NCBI GenBank assembly: GCA_012519775.1
Contig: JAAYPN010000084.1
Span: 1 to 46,050, forward strand
Direction: 5' to 3'
Source: Aeromonadales bacterium
GTDB lineage: Bacteria > Pseudomonadota > Gammaproteobacteria > Enterobacterales > Succinivibrionaceae
Length of the DNA: 46,050 nt
How positions within the stretch are numbered: the first letter of the stretch is position 1; each line of letters begins with the position of its first letter. Both the position numbers and the translations under genes were made by a program. The notes beneath the pieces are model-generated. The model was given only the letters and a program-made list of their open reading frames with translations, did no database searches and was not told the DNA's origin. Shown piece after piece: positions 8,980-18,666 of this stretch.

Positions 8980-9474
8980 ATGAAAAACGTTCTACTGTCT
9001 TTAGGCTCTAATATGGGAGTAAGCACTGATATTATTAACAGTGCCTGTGAGGATATTAAAAATCATCCATCTGTAAGTTCATATGTAAAGTCATCTTTGT
9101 ATCTTACAAAACCTGTAGGATATTTAGATCAGGATGACTTTATCAATGTTGCACTTGCAATTGAAACAGCTTTAGAACCTCATGAGCTTCTAAAGCTATG
9201 TAACGAGCTTGAACAAAAGTACAAGCGAGTTCGTCTGTTTAAAGATGGTCCTAGAACCTTAGATGTAGACATTATTGCCTACAATGATTTGCGAATTGAA
9301 GATAAAAACCTTATCATTCCACACGCAAGAATGCATGAAAGGGCTTTTGTATTAGCCCCGTTAAAAGAGATTGTTCCTTCATTTGTAATATGCTCTTTTA
9401 ATAAAACCATAAGTGAACTCTACGAAGAACTACCAACTAAAGAAAAGCAAGGTGCTAAAGTATTAAATGGCTAA
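8980..9474 (+). CDS. folK: 2-amino-4-hydroxy-6-hydroxymethyldihydropteridine pyrophosphokinase
   Basis: Folate biosynthesis enzyme (HPPK) that transfers pyrophosphate from ATP to 6-hydroxymethyl-dihydropterin. 164 residues, normal for the family. Visible signatures are LLSLGSNMG at the start, DDFINVALAIET, and GPRTLDVDIIAY, which carries the magnesium-binding Asp pair, then IIPHARMHERAFVLAPL. It starts one base after the pcnB stop and overlaps the pth start by 8 bases, so translation of all three is probably coupled. Confidence 0.95.
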   Translation: MKNVLLSLGSNMGVSTDIINSACEDIKNHPSVSSYVKSSLYLTKPVGYLDQDDFINVALAIETALEPHELLKLCNELEQKYKRVRLFKDGPRTLDVDIIAYNDLRIEDKNLIIPHARMHERAFVLAPLKEIVPSFVICSFNKTISELYEELPTKEKQGAKVLNG

Positions 9475-10063
9475 AGACAACTGCAATATCAAGCTTATAG
9501 TCGGTCTTGGAAATCCAGGTTCAGAATACGACCACACCAGACATAACATTGGTGTAGACTTTTTATATATGCTTGCTGATAAATACAAGATCTCACTAAG
9601 ACCTGAAAACAAATTCTCAGGTCTTGTAGGCAGAGGCGATATTCTAGGTCATGAGGTACGTCTTGCATATCCTACAACCTATATGAATGAATCAGGCAGA
9701 TGTGTAGGTGCTCTTTGCAATTTCTACAAGATCAAGCCTGAAGAGATTTTAGTCTGCCATGATGATCTTGATTTAGATGCAGGCCACATGAAATTCAAGT
9801 TCGGAGGCGGTCTTGCAGGCCACAACGGATTACGTTCAATAACAGCAAATCTAGCTAACTCTCAGAATTACTACCGCCTAAGACTGGGTATTGGTAAACC
9901 ACCATCAAAGGAAGTAATAAACTGGGTACTAGGAAGACCAAGTTCACAGGACAAAGAGAAAATTGATGAAGCTTACGACACAGCGCTGATTGCTATTGAA
10001 AAGCTATTTAAAGAAGGGGTATCAAAAGCCACTTCACTTATTAACGGTTTTAAGCCACACTAG
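9467..10063 (+). CDS. pth: Peptidyl-tRNA hydrolase
   Basis: Releases peptides from prematurely dissociated peptidyl-tRNA. 198 residues. Catalytic residues are identifiable: Asn16 and His26 in VGLGNPGSEYDHTRHNIG, and Asp99 in CHDDLDLDAG; the FGGGLAGHNGLRSI loop follows. It overlaps the end of folK by 8 bases and precedes ychF by 10 bases. The pth-ychF pairing is widely conserved. Confidence 0.97.
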   Translation: MAKDNCNIKLIVGLGNPGSEYDHTRHNIGVDFLYMLADKYKISLRPENKFSGLVGRGDILGHEVRLAYPTTYMNESGRCVGALCNFYKIKPEEILVCHDDLDLDAGHMKFKFGGGLAGHNGLRSITANLANSQNYYRLRLGIGKPPSKEVINWVLGRPSSQDKEKIDEAYDTALIAIEKLFKEGVSKATSLINGFKPH

Positions 10064-10073
10064 GAGATAAAAA

Positions 10074-11168
10074 ATGGGTTTTAAATGCGGTATTGTAGGT
10101 CTTCCTAACGTAGGTAAGTCTACTCTATTCAACGCACTTACAAAGGCAGGTATTGCTGCTGAAAACTTTCCTTTTTGTACTATTGAACCAAATACCGGTA
10201 TCGTACCAGTACCTGATCCACGCTTAGATGCAATCTCAGAGATTGTAAATCCTCAGAAGATTGTTCCTACAACCATGGAGTTCGTGGATATCGCAGGCCT
10301 AGTTAAGGGCGCATCAAAAGGTGAAGGTTTAGGTAACCAGTTCTTAATGAACATTCGTGAAACCGATGCTATCGCTCACGTTGTTCGCTGCTTTGATGAC
10401 GAGAATGTTATTCACGTATCAGGCAAGGTAAATCCTGTTGAAGATATCGATGTTATCAACACCGAGCTTGCTCTATCAGATTTAGACATCTGTGATAAGG
10501 CGTTATCAAGATTAGAAAAACGCGCTCGTACAGGTGGTGATAAGGAAGCTTTAGCTCAGGTTATCGCTCTTGAAAAGTGCAAGCCTGCTTTAGAGCAGGG
10601 TAAGATGTTACGTGCTGTTGATTTTACAGATGCTGACAGAGCTGCACTTCGTAATTTCAACTTCCTGACCATCAAGCCAGTTATGTACATTGCTAACGTA
10701 TCTGAAGATGGCTTTACCAACAATCCATACCTTGAGGCTGTTGAAAAGCTAGCTAAAGAAGACAATTCTATTGTAGTACCTGTATCTGCATCAATTGAGG
10801 CTGATTTAGCTTCAATGGATGAGGCTGACAGAAAAGAGTTCATGGACAGCCTTGGTATTGAAGAGCCAGGTTTAAACCGCGTAATTCGCGCAGGTTACAA
10901 ACTACTAGGTCTTCAGACCTTCTTTACAGCTGGTGTTAAAGAAGTTAGAGCATGGACTGTTAAGGTTGGTGCTACAGCTCCACAGGCTGCAGGTAAAATT
11001 CACTCAGACTTTGAACGTGGTTTCATTCGCGCTCAGACCATCGGTTTTGATGATTTCATCAAATACAAGGGTGAGGCTGGTGCTAAAGAAGCTGGTAAAC
11101 TTCGTTCTGAAGGTAAGGATTACATTGTTAAGGACGGCGATTTATTCGAGTTCCTGTTCAATGTTTAA
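10074..11168 (+). CDS. ychF: Redox-regulated ATPase / Obg-family protein YchF
   Basis: A ribosome-associated P-loop ATPase of the Obg/TRAFAC class, implicated in stress control. 364 residues against 363 in E. coli. G1 is [14 protein letters not shown] and G3 is [20 protein letters not shown]. The position of the usual NKxD specificity motif reads NVSE, as expected for this ATP-preferring subfamily. The C-terminal TGS-type domain ends the protein ([18 protein letters not shown]). AGGAG lies 8-9 bases before the ATG. The codon use looks like that of a well-expressed gene. Confidence 0.97.
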   Translation: MGFKCGIVGLPNVGKSTLFNALTKAGIAAENFPFCTIEPNTGIVPVPDPRLDAISEIVNPQKIVPTTMEFVDIAGLVKGASKGEGLGNQFLMNIRETDAIAHVVRCFDDENVIHVSGKVNPVEDIDVINTELALSDLDICDKALSRLEKRARTGGDKEALAQVIALEKCKPALEQGKMLRAVDFTDADRAALRNFNFLTIKPVMYIANVSEDGFTNNPYLEAVEKLAKEDNSIVVPVSASIEADLASMDEADRKEFMDSLGIEEPGLNRVIRAGYKLLGLQTFFTAGVKEVRAWTVKVGATAPQAAGKIHSDFERGFIRAQTIGFDDFIKYKGEAGAKEAGKLRSEGKDYIVKDGDLFEFLFNV

Positions 11169-11183
11169 TCACTAGACAGTGAT

Positions 11184-11214
11184 AAAAAAGCGAGTTTTTA
11201 AAACTCGCTTTTTT
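11184..11214. terminator. Bidirectional terminator between ychF and the UspE-like gene
   Basis: A GCGAG...CTCGC stem (11190-11208) extended by A/T pairs, with A-run before (11184-11189) and T-run after (11209-11214). It can therefore stop transcription from both convergent genes. Confidence 0.88.
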
Positions 11215-11233
11215 GTTATCTAATCAGTAAGGA

Positions 11234-12121
11234 TTAAAGGATACCGTTTGAATTTACGATGAATACATCGCCTTTAATCTGCTCTAGAACTAATTCACCT
11301 GCTGATGAATTTAAAGAGCCTAAGAAGGTACTGCGTGGAGTTGTACCCATACATACCATACGTGCATTTAACTGCTCGCAAAGACGAGGGATCTCTTCAT
11401 CGATACGACCTTGGATAACGTGAATATTCTTCTCTTCGATATTGTGCTTTTTAGCAAACTCATCGGCAAGCTTTAAATGTAGGCCGATAGGATTGATAGC
11501 ACCACCTGCAACAATCTTTGACTGGTCAAGATTACCGCCCATTAAACCAGAATTTTGTGGGGTAACACAGTTAGCTAAATGCACCTGGCCATCAAAGCTC
11601 TTTGCAAAACGTGAAGCTGCATCAAATAGGTAGTCATCTAGCTTATCTAAATGAGCAACCTCATGAAAATCGATTGCAAGAACTACTGACTGACCTAACT
11701 GGGCAGTAGCTGTTGCTGTTCTTACAACTAAAACAGGTATGCTGCTGTTGCGCATAATTGAACTGTCAATATTGCTGATGAACATATCTCTTAGAGTATG
11801 ACGCTTGTTTGCAGAAATAATTGCAATGTTATAGTTACCATTACGGCATTCATCGGTAAATGCAGTTGCTACTTCTTTTGAGAAAATCACTTTAAAGCTG
11901 AAGTTTTCAATACTTGCATAACTACGCTTTAATGCCTCAAAATTAGAATTCTCTTTTATACGGATCTGATCGATGTCAGCTTCTTTAAATTCGTTCACAA
12001 CACGAATTGCAACAACTTCGATATCCTTATTAACCCGAGCATACTGTGCAGCACGGTCTAATGCAGGTTGAGCATCACTAGGTTTTAATAAAACAGCAAA
12101 TTTGAATGTAGGAGTTACCAT
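11234..12121 (-). CDS. Tandem-domain universal stress protein (UspE-like, divergent)
   Basis: 295 residues made of two Usp domains (about 1-140 and 145-290). Domain one begins FKFAVLLKPSDAQPALDRA and ends SSIPVLVVRT. Domain two begins SVVLAIDFHEVAHLD and ends with MGTTPRSTFLGSLNSSAGELVLEQIKGDVFIVNSN, which keeps the G-x(9)-G-S/T type nucleotide loop only loosely. The layout and length equal UspE, but a much closer UspE homologue lies at 20577, so this is a diverged second copy. The start is supported by a near-perfect AAGGAGGT 5 bases upstream. Its specific job is unknown; Usp proteins are cytoplasmic stress factors. Confidence 0.85.
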   Translation of the reverse strand: MVTPTFKFAVLLKPSDAQPALDRAAQYARVNKDIEVVAIRVVNEFKEADIDQIRIKENSNFEALKRSYASIENFSFKVIFSKEVATAFTDECRNGNYNIAIISANKRHTLRDMFISNIDSSIMRNSSIPVLVVRTATATAQLGQSVVLAIDFHEVAHLDKLDDYLFDAASRFAKSFDGQVHLANCVTPQNSGLMGGNLDQSKIVAGGAINPIGLHLKLADEFAKKHNIEEKNIHVIQGRIDEEIPRLCEQLNARMVCMGTTPRSTFLGSLNSSAGELVLEQIKGDVFIVNSNGIL

Positions 12122-12253
12122 AACTACCTCCTTCTAGAAATATTAACTTTTTTAAATTATAGTTTGATTTTAAAACTAAAAATACTTTCGTCCCATATTT
12201 TTTCCCTAATATTGCGACATGCCTTTGCTTTTTTTTACTCTAATCAGAAAATA

Positions 12254-12268
12254 TTGCATATAATGCAA
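12254..12268. promoter_or_regulatory. Perfect 15-bp palindrome overlapping a TATAAT, upstream of modF
   Basis: TTGCAT-ATA-ATGCAA is perfectly symmetric and contains TATAAT at 12259-12264, a possible -10 for modF (ATG 12346). A further TTGCAT half-site lies at 12285-12290. This geometry fits an operator over a promoter. It does not resemble the ModE site, and the regulator is unknown. Confidence 0.45.
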
Positions 12269-12345
12269 CGCATTTTCTTTTGTATTGCATAATTTAAGTT
12301 TAGTTTTATAATTGTGAGATACAATTTGAAAATTAAAGGTATCTT

Positions 12346-13809
12346 ATGACACAAAGAACCATAAGCTTCACAGAAGCTGTATATAAAATCGATGAAGAAA
12401 AAAAAGTTAATCTAGGAACTCTTACTATTTCCCCAAATGATCTGATTGTTCTAATCGGTGGCAACGGCAGCGGGAAAACCTCTATTGCACGCGCTTTAAA
12501 CGAAGAGCTTGAACTTGAATCCGGTGTAATTCCATCAAAATATCATTCAGTTTTGGTTTCTTTTGAAAAGCAGATGGAACTGTTCCAGGCTGACTATGAA
12601 ATGAGAAACTCAGACTGCACCACAGCAGACGAGGAAATCGGTATCACTCCTGCTAAATACCTTAAAGATGATGATCCTGAAGTTCTACCTGAGCTTATTA
12701 AAGGATTGAACCTTGAGAAGCTTATGGATAAACCTATACGTCTTCTTTCAGGTGGTGAAGGCAGAAAAGTGCTGATTGCTCATGCATTAGCAGCAAAACC
12801 TAATCTGATTATCTTTGATACACCATTTGATGCTCTAGATGTTGAAACAAGAGCGGAGCTTTTAAAGCTTATCAATGAAATTCATATCAAATATCAGACA
12901 CCTACAGTTTTAATTGTAAACCGTCCAACAGAGATCCCTGAATCACTTACCTCAATGGGTATCATTCAGAACTGCTCTATTGCAAAGATTGCCTCACGTG
13001 AGGAGATTGAAGCTGATGACGATGCAAAAGCATTATTAGGTTATGCTTCAATTCCTGATGTAACTCCACCTAAGGCTCCAAGCAAACTTGCTCTTCCAGA
13101 AATTGAAGGCGATACCATCGTATCTTTAAAGAAGGTAACTGTTGAGTATCAGAGAGTTGTTTTAGATAAGCTTGATTTTGAGGTAAAGAAAGGTCAGCAG
13201 TGGCATATCATGGGACCTAACGGTGCCGGCAAGTCTACCCTGCTCTCTTTAATTACAGGAGATAACCCACTTGTATACGCTAATGATGTTACCGTATTTG
13301 GCTTTAAGCGCGGTACAGGCGAATCAATCTGGGATATAAAAAAGTACTACGGTGTAGTATCAGGTGCACTGCATCTTGATTATCGTGTAAACGGTCCTGC
13401 ACTGAATGTGGTTTTATCAGGTTTCTATGATTCAATTGGTTTATATAACAAACCATCAGATGAGGAAATTACTGTTGCAAGAAAGTGGCTGCAGCTAGCA
13501 GGCCTTGCAGATAAAGAGCACGAATCATTCAAGTCACTTTCCTTTGGTCAGCAAAGACTTTTACTGATTGTACGCGCTCTGGTAAAGAATCCTCCATTAC
13601 TAATCCTTGATGAACCTTTGCAGGGTCTTGATGGTTACTCAAGAGCTTTAGTAAAGTCATTCATCAGCTACGTGATGAAAAACTCAAGAACAAGTATCCT
13701 ATTTGTATCTCACCATCAGGAAGACTTACCAGATGGCTTTACAAACAGATTGTCATTTGTACCAAGTGGCGATGGCAATTTTAAGGTTGTTCAGGAAAAA
13801 CTAAATTAA
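12346..13809 (+). CDS. modF: ModF-type duplicated ABC ATPase
   Basis: 487 residues against 490 in E. coli ModF, with two ABC ATPase cassettes in one chain and no membrane segments. Cassette one: Walker A GGNGSGKT (~39), signature LSGGEGRKV and Walker B LIIFDTPFDALD, where the usual catalytic Glu position reads Thr. Cassette two: Walker A GPNGAGKST (~290), then LHLDYRVNGPA, signature SFGQQRLLL and Walker B LLILDEPLQGLD with Glu present. In E. coli modF lies by modABC and modE and is tied to molybdate, but its biochemical role is unsettled. Here no molybdate transport gene is adjacent, so the molybdate link is not supported by context. AAAGGT lies ahead of the ATG. Confidence 0.88.
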   Translation: MTQRTISFTEAVYKIDEEKKVNLGTLTISPNDLIVLIGGNGSGKTSIARALNEELELESGVIPSKYHSVLVSFEKQMELFQADYEMRNSDCTTADEEIGITPAKYLKDDDPEVLPELIKGLNLEKLMDKPIRLLSGGEGRKVLIAHALAAKPNLIIFDTPFDALDVETRAELLKLINEIHIKYQTPTVLIVNRPTEIPESLTSMGIIQNCSIAKIASREEIEADDDAKALLGYASIPDVTPPKAPSKLALPEIEGDTIVSLKKVTVEYQRVVLDKLDFEVKKGQQWHIMGPNGAGKSTLLSLITGDNPLVYANDVTVFGFKRGTGESIWDIKKYYGVVSGALHLDYRVNGPALNVVLSGFYDSIGLYNKPSDEEITVARKWLQLAGLADKEHESFKSLSFGQQRLLLIVRALVKNPPLLILDEPLQGLDGYSRALVKSFISYVMKNSRTSILFVSHHQEDLPDGFTNRLSFVPSGDGNFKVVQEKLN

Positions 13810-13823
13810 GACTTTTCACATTC

Positions 13824-13855
13824 AGCTCTCTAACTAAAAATTAGAGAGCTTTTTT
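13824..13855 (+). terminator. Rho-independent terminator after modF
   Basis: A perfect 10-bp stem (13824-13833 with 13841-13850), a 7-base loop, and T-run 13850-13855. The minus strand has A-rich loop sequence but no matching T-run, so it mainly serves modF. Confidence 0.9.
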
Positions 13856-13899
13856 GTATGTAAAAATTAAAGAGCGTGAGATTTCGCTCTAGAAGAGAT

Positions 13900-15156
13900 T
13901 TACTTTCTTGAAAGGTACTGCCCCTGACACACATACTGATATGTTGTAAGAGCCTCTAATGCCATAGGGCCGCGAGCGTGCAGTTTCTGTGTTGAAATTG
14001 CAACTTCAGCTCCTAAACCGAACTGACCTCCATCTGAGAAGCGTGTTGATGCATTTACATAGACACAGGCAGAACCTGCTGCATTTGTAAACAGATTAGC
14101 ATTTACTAGTGAGTCAGTTAAGATTGCATCTGAGTGAGATGCATTATGCTTTCTTAGATGTGCAATAGCCTCATATACATCATCAACTAAAGTAAGGTTC
14201 ATCTTTAAGGATAAGAACTCTCTGTAAAAATCCTCAGCAGAGCCCTGCTCTAATTTCTCATAGCCATTGCATATTTCATAAGCACCGTTGTGAGCAACGA
14301 CAGCTACCTGCTTTTCTTTTAATTTTAAAAGAAGCTTTGAAATAAACTCTTTTGCAATATTCTTGTGAACTAAAAGAGTATCTAAAGAGTTACATGCTGA
14401 TGGTTTTTGAGTCTTTGCATTTATAACAATATCTACACTCTTATCTAGGTTAGCGCTCTCATCTACAAAGATATGAGAAATACCAAAGCCACCGATAATT
14501 ACAGGAATTGCAGATTCTCTCTGACACATTCTCTGAAGTTTCTCACCGCCACGAGGGATCAGAACATCGATGTAGTCATTTAAAGACAGCATTTCTTTAA
14601 CTAATTCTCTATCAGTGCTCTCAAGGAAGGTTACACCATGCTCGTTTAAGCCTGAATCCTTTAATGCCTTAGAGATTAGCTTATGTAAAAGACAGTTGGT
14701 GTTAAATGCCTCAGAGCCGCCTCTCAAGAAGCTGGCATTACCTGATTTTAAGCATAAGGCTGCAATATCTACAGTCACGTTAGGACGAGACTCGTAAATT
14801 ACGCCTACAACACCAAAAGGAACTGATTTTTTAACTAAAGATAAACCGTTTGGAAGTGTTCTGCCATCATAGATTTTACCAACAGGATCATCTAACAGGG
14901 CTACCTTGCGAACACCTTCTACCATCTCTTTAAAGCGGCTGTCATTGAAGGTTAATCTGTCAACTAAAGCCTCAGGCAGATTGTTGTCTTTAGCCTTTTG
15001 AACATCCTCAAGATTTACCTTGTAGATTAACTCTTTGTTTTTATCAAGTATATCTGCAATTCTGTTTAAAGCATCATTCTTGGTTTTAGTATCGAGTAAT
15101 GAAAACTCGTAACCTGCGTTTCTTGCATTCTTTGCTAATTCTTTAATATCTTGCAT
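13900..15156 (-). CDS. proA: Gamma-glutamyl phosphate reductase
   Basis: Second step of proline synthesis: NADPH-dependent reduction of gamma-glutamyl phosphate to glutamate semialdehyde. 418 residues, usual length. Visible signatures: VPFGVVGVIYESRPNVTVD, LKSGNASFLRGGSEA, and the catalytic-cysteine region QKPSACNSLDTLLVH. The C-terminal ASTRFSDGGQFGLGAEVAISTQKLHARGPM signature is also present. Begins one base after the proB stop, forming a proBA operon on the minus strand. Confidence 0.97.
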   Translation of the reverse strand: MQDIKELAKNARNAGYEFSLLDTKTKNDALNRIADILDKNKELIYKVNLEDVQKAKDNNLPEALVDRLTFNDSRFKEMVEGVRKVALLDDPVGKIYDGRTLPNGLSLVKKSVPFGVVGVIYESRPNVTVDIAALCLKSGNASFLRGGSEAFNTNCLLHKLISKALKDSGLNEHGVTFLESTDRELVKEMLSLNDYIDVLIPRGGEKLQRMCQRESAIPVIIGGFGISHIFVDESANLDKSVDIVINAKTQKPSACNSLDTLLVHKNIAKEFISKLLLKLKEKQVAVVAHNGAYEICNGYEKLEQGSAEDFYREFLSLKMNLTLVDDVYEAIAHLRKHNASHSDAILTDSLVNANLFTNAAGSACVYVNASTRFSDGGQFGLGAEVAISTQKLHARGPMALEALTTYQYVCQGQYLSRK

Positions 15157-15157
15157 T

Positions 15158-16276
15158 TTATTTATCTTTTAACACTAAATCATCGCGATGAACTGCCACA
15201 TCACCATGTGTAAAACCTAAAATCTTTTCAAATTCATCAGAAGCTTTTCTGGCAATTAGATTTAATTCATCTGATGAGTATCTTGTAAGTCCGCGTGCGA
15301 TAACATTACCGCCAAGATCCTTAATCTCCACTGTAGCACCACGTAAAAACTCATTTTCAATTTTTACGATGCCCTTAGGAAGAAGTGAAGAACCACGATT
15401 TAAAATGGCGTTCTTTGCACCATCATCTACAACAATTGCGCCCATTGCTAGGGTTGCAGAACTGATCCAGGATTTACGGGCTAAAATAGGAGACTTTGAC
15501 GGCTCAAAGGTGGTTGCCTCACCTTTTCCTTCAACAAGATCAAGAATAATTGAAGGATCAGAGCCAGCTGCAATGATCATCTTTACACCAGCATCTGTTG
15601 ATATTTTAGCAGCTTTAATCTTTGTAGCCATACCGCCTGTACCTAAAGAGGTACCAGAACCGCCTGCAATCTCAATGATATGCTCATCAATAACAGATAC
15701 TGAATTGATTAGCTTTGCATCCTTATCTTTTCTAGGATCGCTTGTGTATAAACCTTTCTGATCGGTTAAAAGGATCACTAAATCAGCTTCAACTAAAACA
15801 CCTGATAAAGCGGCTAAATTATCGTTATCACCTACTTTAATTTCTGATGTACTTACAGCATCGTTTTCATTGATAATTGGAATGATCCCCATTTCAAGCA
15901 GAGCAAACAGAGTATCGCGGGCATTTAAATATCTGTCACGGCTGTCAAGATCAGCTCTTGTAATCAGGATCTGACCTACCTTTAGTGAATAGATTGAGAA
16001 CAGCTTTTCCCACTCTTCAATTAACTTAACCTGACCTACAGATGCAAGCATCTGCTTGTAGCGAACATCCTTAGGTAAGCTTATATGATTTAAGAATTCG
16101 CGGCCTGCTGCAATAGCGCCTGATGATACTAAAATCACCTCTGCACCCATTGATTTTAATTTAGCCACCACACGAACAATCTCTAACATATGAGCTCTAT
16201 CCAGATTCTTTGAGCCGTTAGTTAAAGTGCTTGAACCTAATTTGATGATAATTCTTTTATTTTTCAGAGAATGCAT
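15158..16276 (-). CDS. proB: Glutamate 5-kinase
   Basis: First and feedback-controlled step of proline synthesis: phosphorylates glutamate on its gamma carboxyl. 372 residues. The amino-acid kinase domain covers ~1-255 (IIIKLGSSTLTNG, VILVSSGAIAAG, INENDAVST, GTGGMATKIKAA), and a C-terminal PUA domain covers ~275-360. Expression is presumably from the frsA side, because the gap to frsA is only 9 bases and no terminator is visible there. Confidence 0.97.
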   Translation of the reverse strand: MHSLKNKRIIIKLGSSTLTNGSKNLDRAHMLEIVRVVAKLKSMGAEVILVSSGAIAAGREFLNHISLPKDVRYKQMLASVGQVKLIEEWEKLFSIYSLKVGQILITRADLDSRDRYLNARDTLFALLEMGIIPIINENDAVSTSEIKVGDNDNLAALSGVLVEADLVILLTDQKGLYTSDPRKDKDAKLINSVSVIDEHIIEIAGGSGTSLGTGGMATKIKAAKISTDAGVKMIIAAGSDPSIILDLVEGKGEATTFEPSKSPILARKSWISSATLAMGAIVVDDGAKNAILNRGSSLLPKGIVKIENEFLRGATVEIKDLGGNVIARGLTRYSSDELNLIARKASDEFEKILGFTHGDVAVHRDDLVLKDK

Positions 16277-16285
16277 TTAGAAACC

Positions 16286-17545
16286 TTAATTATTTAGTTT
16301 TTCTACAAGGAATTTACTTATTCTTTCAATAGAGTCTTTAACAAAAGCTGAATAACCTTCGTTCTCATGCACATACAAAGAAAAATCCTTGTAGTTGTTT
16401 TCAAGCAGAGTAATGTCATTTCCTGACACATAGGAATTTTTAATGGTACATACTAGTGTCGGGGTGGTACATCTATTGGAGTTTGACAGTATTCCCTGAT
16501 TCTTTAAAGAGAAGGCTTTAAAGCGCGGAATTAAAATTTCCCAATTGCTTGCATCAAGATTTAATCTGTTGCACAGAGAAGATCTTAAGCATAAAGGCAT
16601 AGAGTCTAGATAGTCTTTTTCAGTAAAGATGGAATGCACAAATGGAGTAATAGCAATAAGTGCTTTAACAAGATTTGGCTTCATTAAGCTTGCTCTAATA
16701 CAGGTAGTTGCAGCTAATGCTCTACCCATTAAGGCAATTTTTGTTGAATCGATACAATTTAAGGTTGAAAGATGCTCTAAGGCAGCTTCCACACCTAATG
16801 AAAAGTGGTCATCTAAATTAAGCTTGTCACATGCTCCTGTTCCTGGCATTTCAATCAGAAACATAGCAATATTGTTTGGCTTTAGATAATTTGTAAACAG
16901 TCTGAAATGGTCTTCAATGCTGTTCTCATAAGAGCAGGCTACCACAAGGCATGGATGCACTGATTCAGTATCAGGTAAATGAAGATAACCTGTAACCTTT
17001 TTACCGTCGACAGTAAATGTCTCTTCTTTAATAGGTACAAGATTTGGGTCAACCTCAAACATCTGCTTATAGCATTTTCTGCACAAAACGTCTGCTTCTA
17101 AAGCAAGTACATCTGATTTTAAATTTGGATAAGCCGCAATTCCAAAATAGCGGGCTGCCATTCTGAAGTTGTGAGATGCACATTGCATATCCCCCTTCTC
17201 CATTGCAGCACGCGCTTTGGTCACTCGTGACTGAGCAATTGTTGAAAACTCATAAATCCAGTGGCCAGGACCATATTCTTTTACAGTATCAAGGCACTTA
17301 GGTCTGCTTCTTTCATTTTTAGAAACACTGATTTTAGCTAGAGCTTCATCAATATCAAGCACATTACCGCCGCCTATTACCCAGTTGAAGCGGTGAATAG
17401 GTCTGTAATATGAAGGTGTAAAACCAAAGGCAGAATCTTCATAAGACAGCTTTGGCAGTTCTACTCCACTATTAGAAATCATGGAGGTTTCTTCATATTT
17501 AAACTTTGGCTTGAATAATTTTTCGCTAAGATTTTCAGATTGCAT
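16286..17545 (-). CDS. frsA: FrsA-family alpha/beta-hydrolase-fold protein
   Basis: About 419 residues against 414 in E. coli FrsA, with the same N-terminal opening pattern (NLSEKLFKPKFKYEETS). The ATG at 17545 is used because GGA sits at a suitable distance; an upstream in-frame TTG at 17557 would add four residues. Family features: GHWIYEFSTIAQ, NIAAYP-like YFGIAAYPNLKSD, and the FTVDGKKVTGYLHLP opening of the hydrolase fold. The nucleophile elbow reads MGRALAAT near residue 273, so no Ser occupies the GxSxG position; E. coli FrsA also lacks a canonical elbow. FrsA has been linked to the fermentation/respiration switch through enzyme IIA(Glc), but its activity is disputed. It heads a minus-strand frsA-proB-proA run. 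Confidence 0.85.
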   Translation of the reverse strand: MQSENLSEKLFKPKFKYEETSMISNSGVELPKLSYEDSAFGFTPSYYRPIHRFNWVIGGGNVLDIDEALAKISVSKNERSRPKCLDTVKEYGPGHWIYEFSTIAQSRVTKARAAMEKGDMQCASHNFRMAARYFGIAAYPNLKSDVLALEADVLCRKCYKQMFEVDPNLVPIKEETFTVDGKKVTGYLHLPDTESVHPCLVVACSYENSIEDHFRLFTNYLKPNNIAMFLIEMPGTGACDKLNLDDHFSLGVEAALEHLSTLNCIDSTKIALMGRALAATTCIRASLMKPNLVKALIAITPFVHSIFTEKDYLDSMPLCLRSSLCNRLNLDASNWEILIPRFKAFSLKNQGILSNSNRCTTPTLVCTIKNSYVSGNDITLLENNYKDFSLYVHENEGYSAFVKDSIERISKFLVEKLNN

Positions 17546-17783
17546 GTTGTTTTCCAAATATGTTACTCACTTAATTTTACTAGAAAATTTATGATATTTC
17601 ACAAGAATTACTTAATCTTTAATTGTCAAGCTATCACTTAAGACAAAGTCAGTTTTTACAGAATCAGAAATTAAAAATTTACAAATTCTAAAAACCTGAT
17701 TTTTTGTAAATTCCGCAAGAATTCTATGTAAAAATTCGAGTTTCCCACAGGTTGGAAACATGAGTTTTCCACAGTTTACACCC

Positions 17784-17805
17784 TAATCCACCGAGTTTCC
17801 CACAG
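17784..17805 (+). repeat. 22-bp direct repeat, copy 1 (joined weak and strong DnaA-like boxes)
   Basis: A TAATCCACC element joined by GAG to TTTCCCACAG. It is identical over 22 bases to 18667-18688. The inner CGAGTTTCCCACAG is also found at 17737-17750. Confidence 0.85.
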
Positions 17806-18125
17806 TTACAGATGAATTGTAGTGGATAATTTTAAAATTCAAAAACCAGAATAAATTTGCCCAAAAATAGTCCATAAAAACGTATTCAAAATTATTTGTA
17901 AAAAAATTTCTTGCAATTTTGAACTAGAGATTAACTTACTGAAAAAAAGTAATATTTTTAATAGAATTTTCATTTGTTACTTTATACCAGCAAAGACATA
18001 TGATTTTTCATGTCAATAATTATATTTTTTAGACGTACAAAGAGTAATTAAGATAGATGAGGAAAATTCTCAAATAAAGCTCAAAAAATAAGGCCTCAGA
18101 GAGAAATTTGATGATTTACAAAAAA

Positions 18126-18147
18126 GTTTCCCACAGCTGTGGAAAAC
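18126..18147. repeat. Two DnaA-like boxes facing each other as a near-perfect palindrome
   Basis: GTTTCCCACAG at 18126-18136 is followed directly by CTGTGGAAAAC at 18137-18147, its inverse but for one C/T difference. A third box (TTTTCCACA) starts two bases later at 18149. This is the tightest group in the region. Confidence 0.85.
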
Positions 18148-18666
18148 TTTTTCCACATAAAAATACCAAAAAATATTTTTCAATTTTGCTTTTTTAAAAG
18201 GGTATACCTTATTGTTTTTACTAATTTTTTTATTATTTTTTAGAATAATAAATTAGCTGAATTTTGAAGCAAGTAGTAGTTTGAAGAACAGAGACTTTTT
18301 TATTTCCCACCAGGTTTCCCACAGGTTGTAGATAACTAAAAAATAGACAGTTAAATTTTCAGTTTTGAAACTCATGTATTCTTATGTATTGTTTATTATT
18401 CATTATTCAATATAAATATCTGTTATTACATAGTTTTATTTTGTATTTCGATGAATTTTCTATTTAATAAAAGTAACATTTCAGTTTGAATTCAAGCCTT
18501 CATATGCGATTTTTCCTACAGTGCAGTTAAAAAATTCACTGATTGTTGATAAACATATATAACTTATTGAATATTAGATACTTTTTTAATTGCAAGAACT
18601 TTAATAAAATAGTTTCCCACAGGTCTTAAATGGCTAATGAATCAAAATTACCCACAGATACCACCA

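Noticed and set aside
16286-17545. Loss-of-function call for FrsA because of the missing GxSxG serine
   Set aside because: E. coli FrsA also lacks a canonical elbow at this position, so the absence is a family feature rather than decay.
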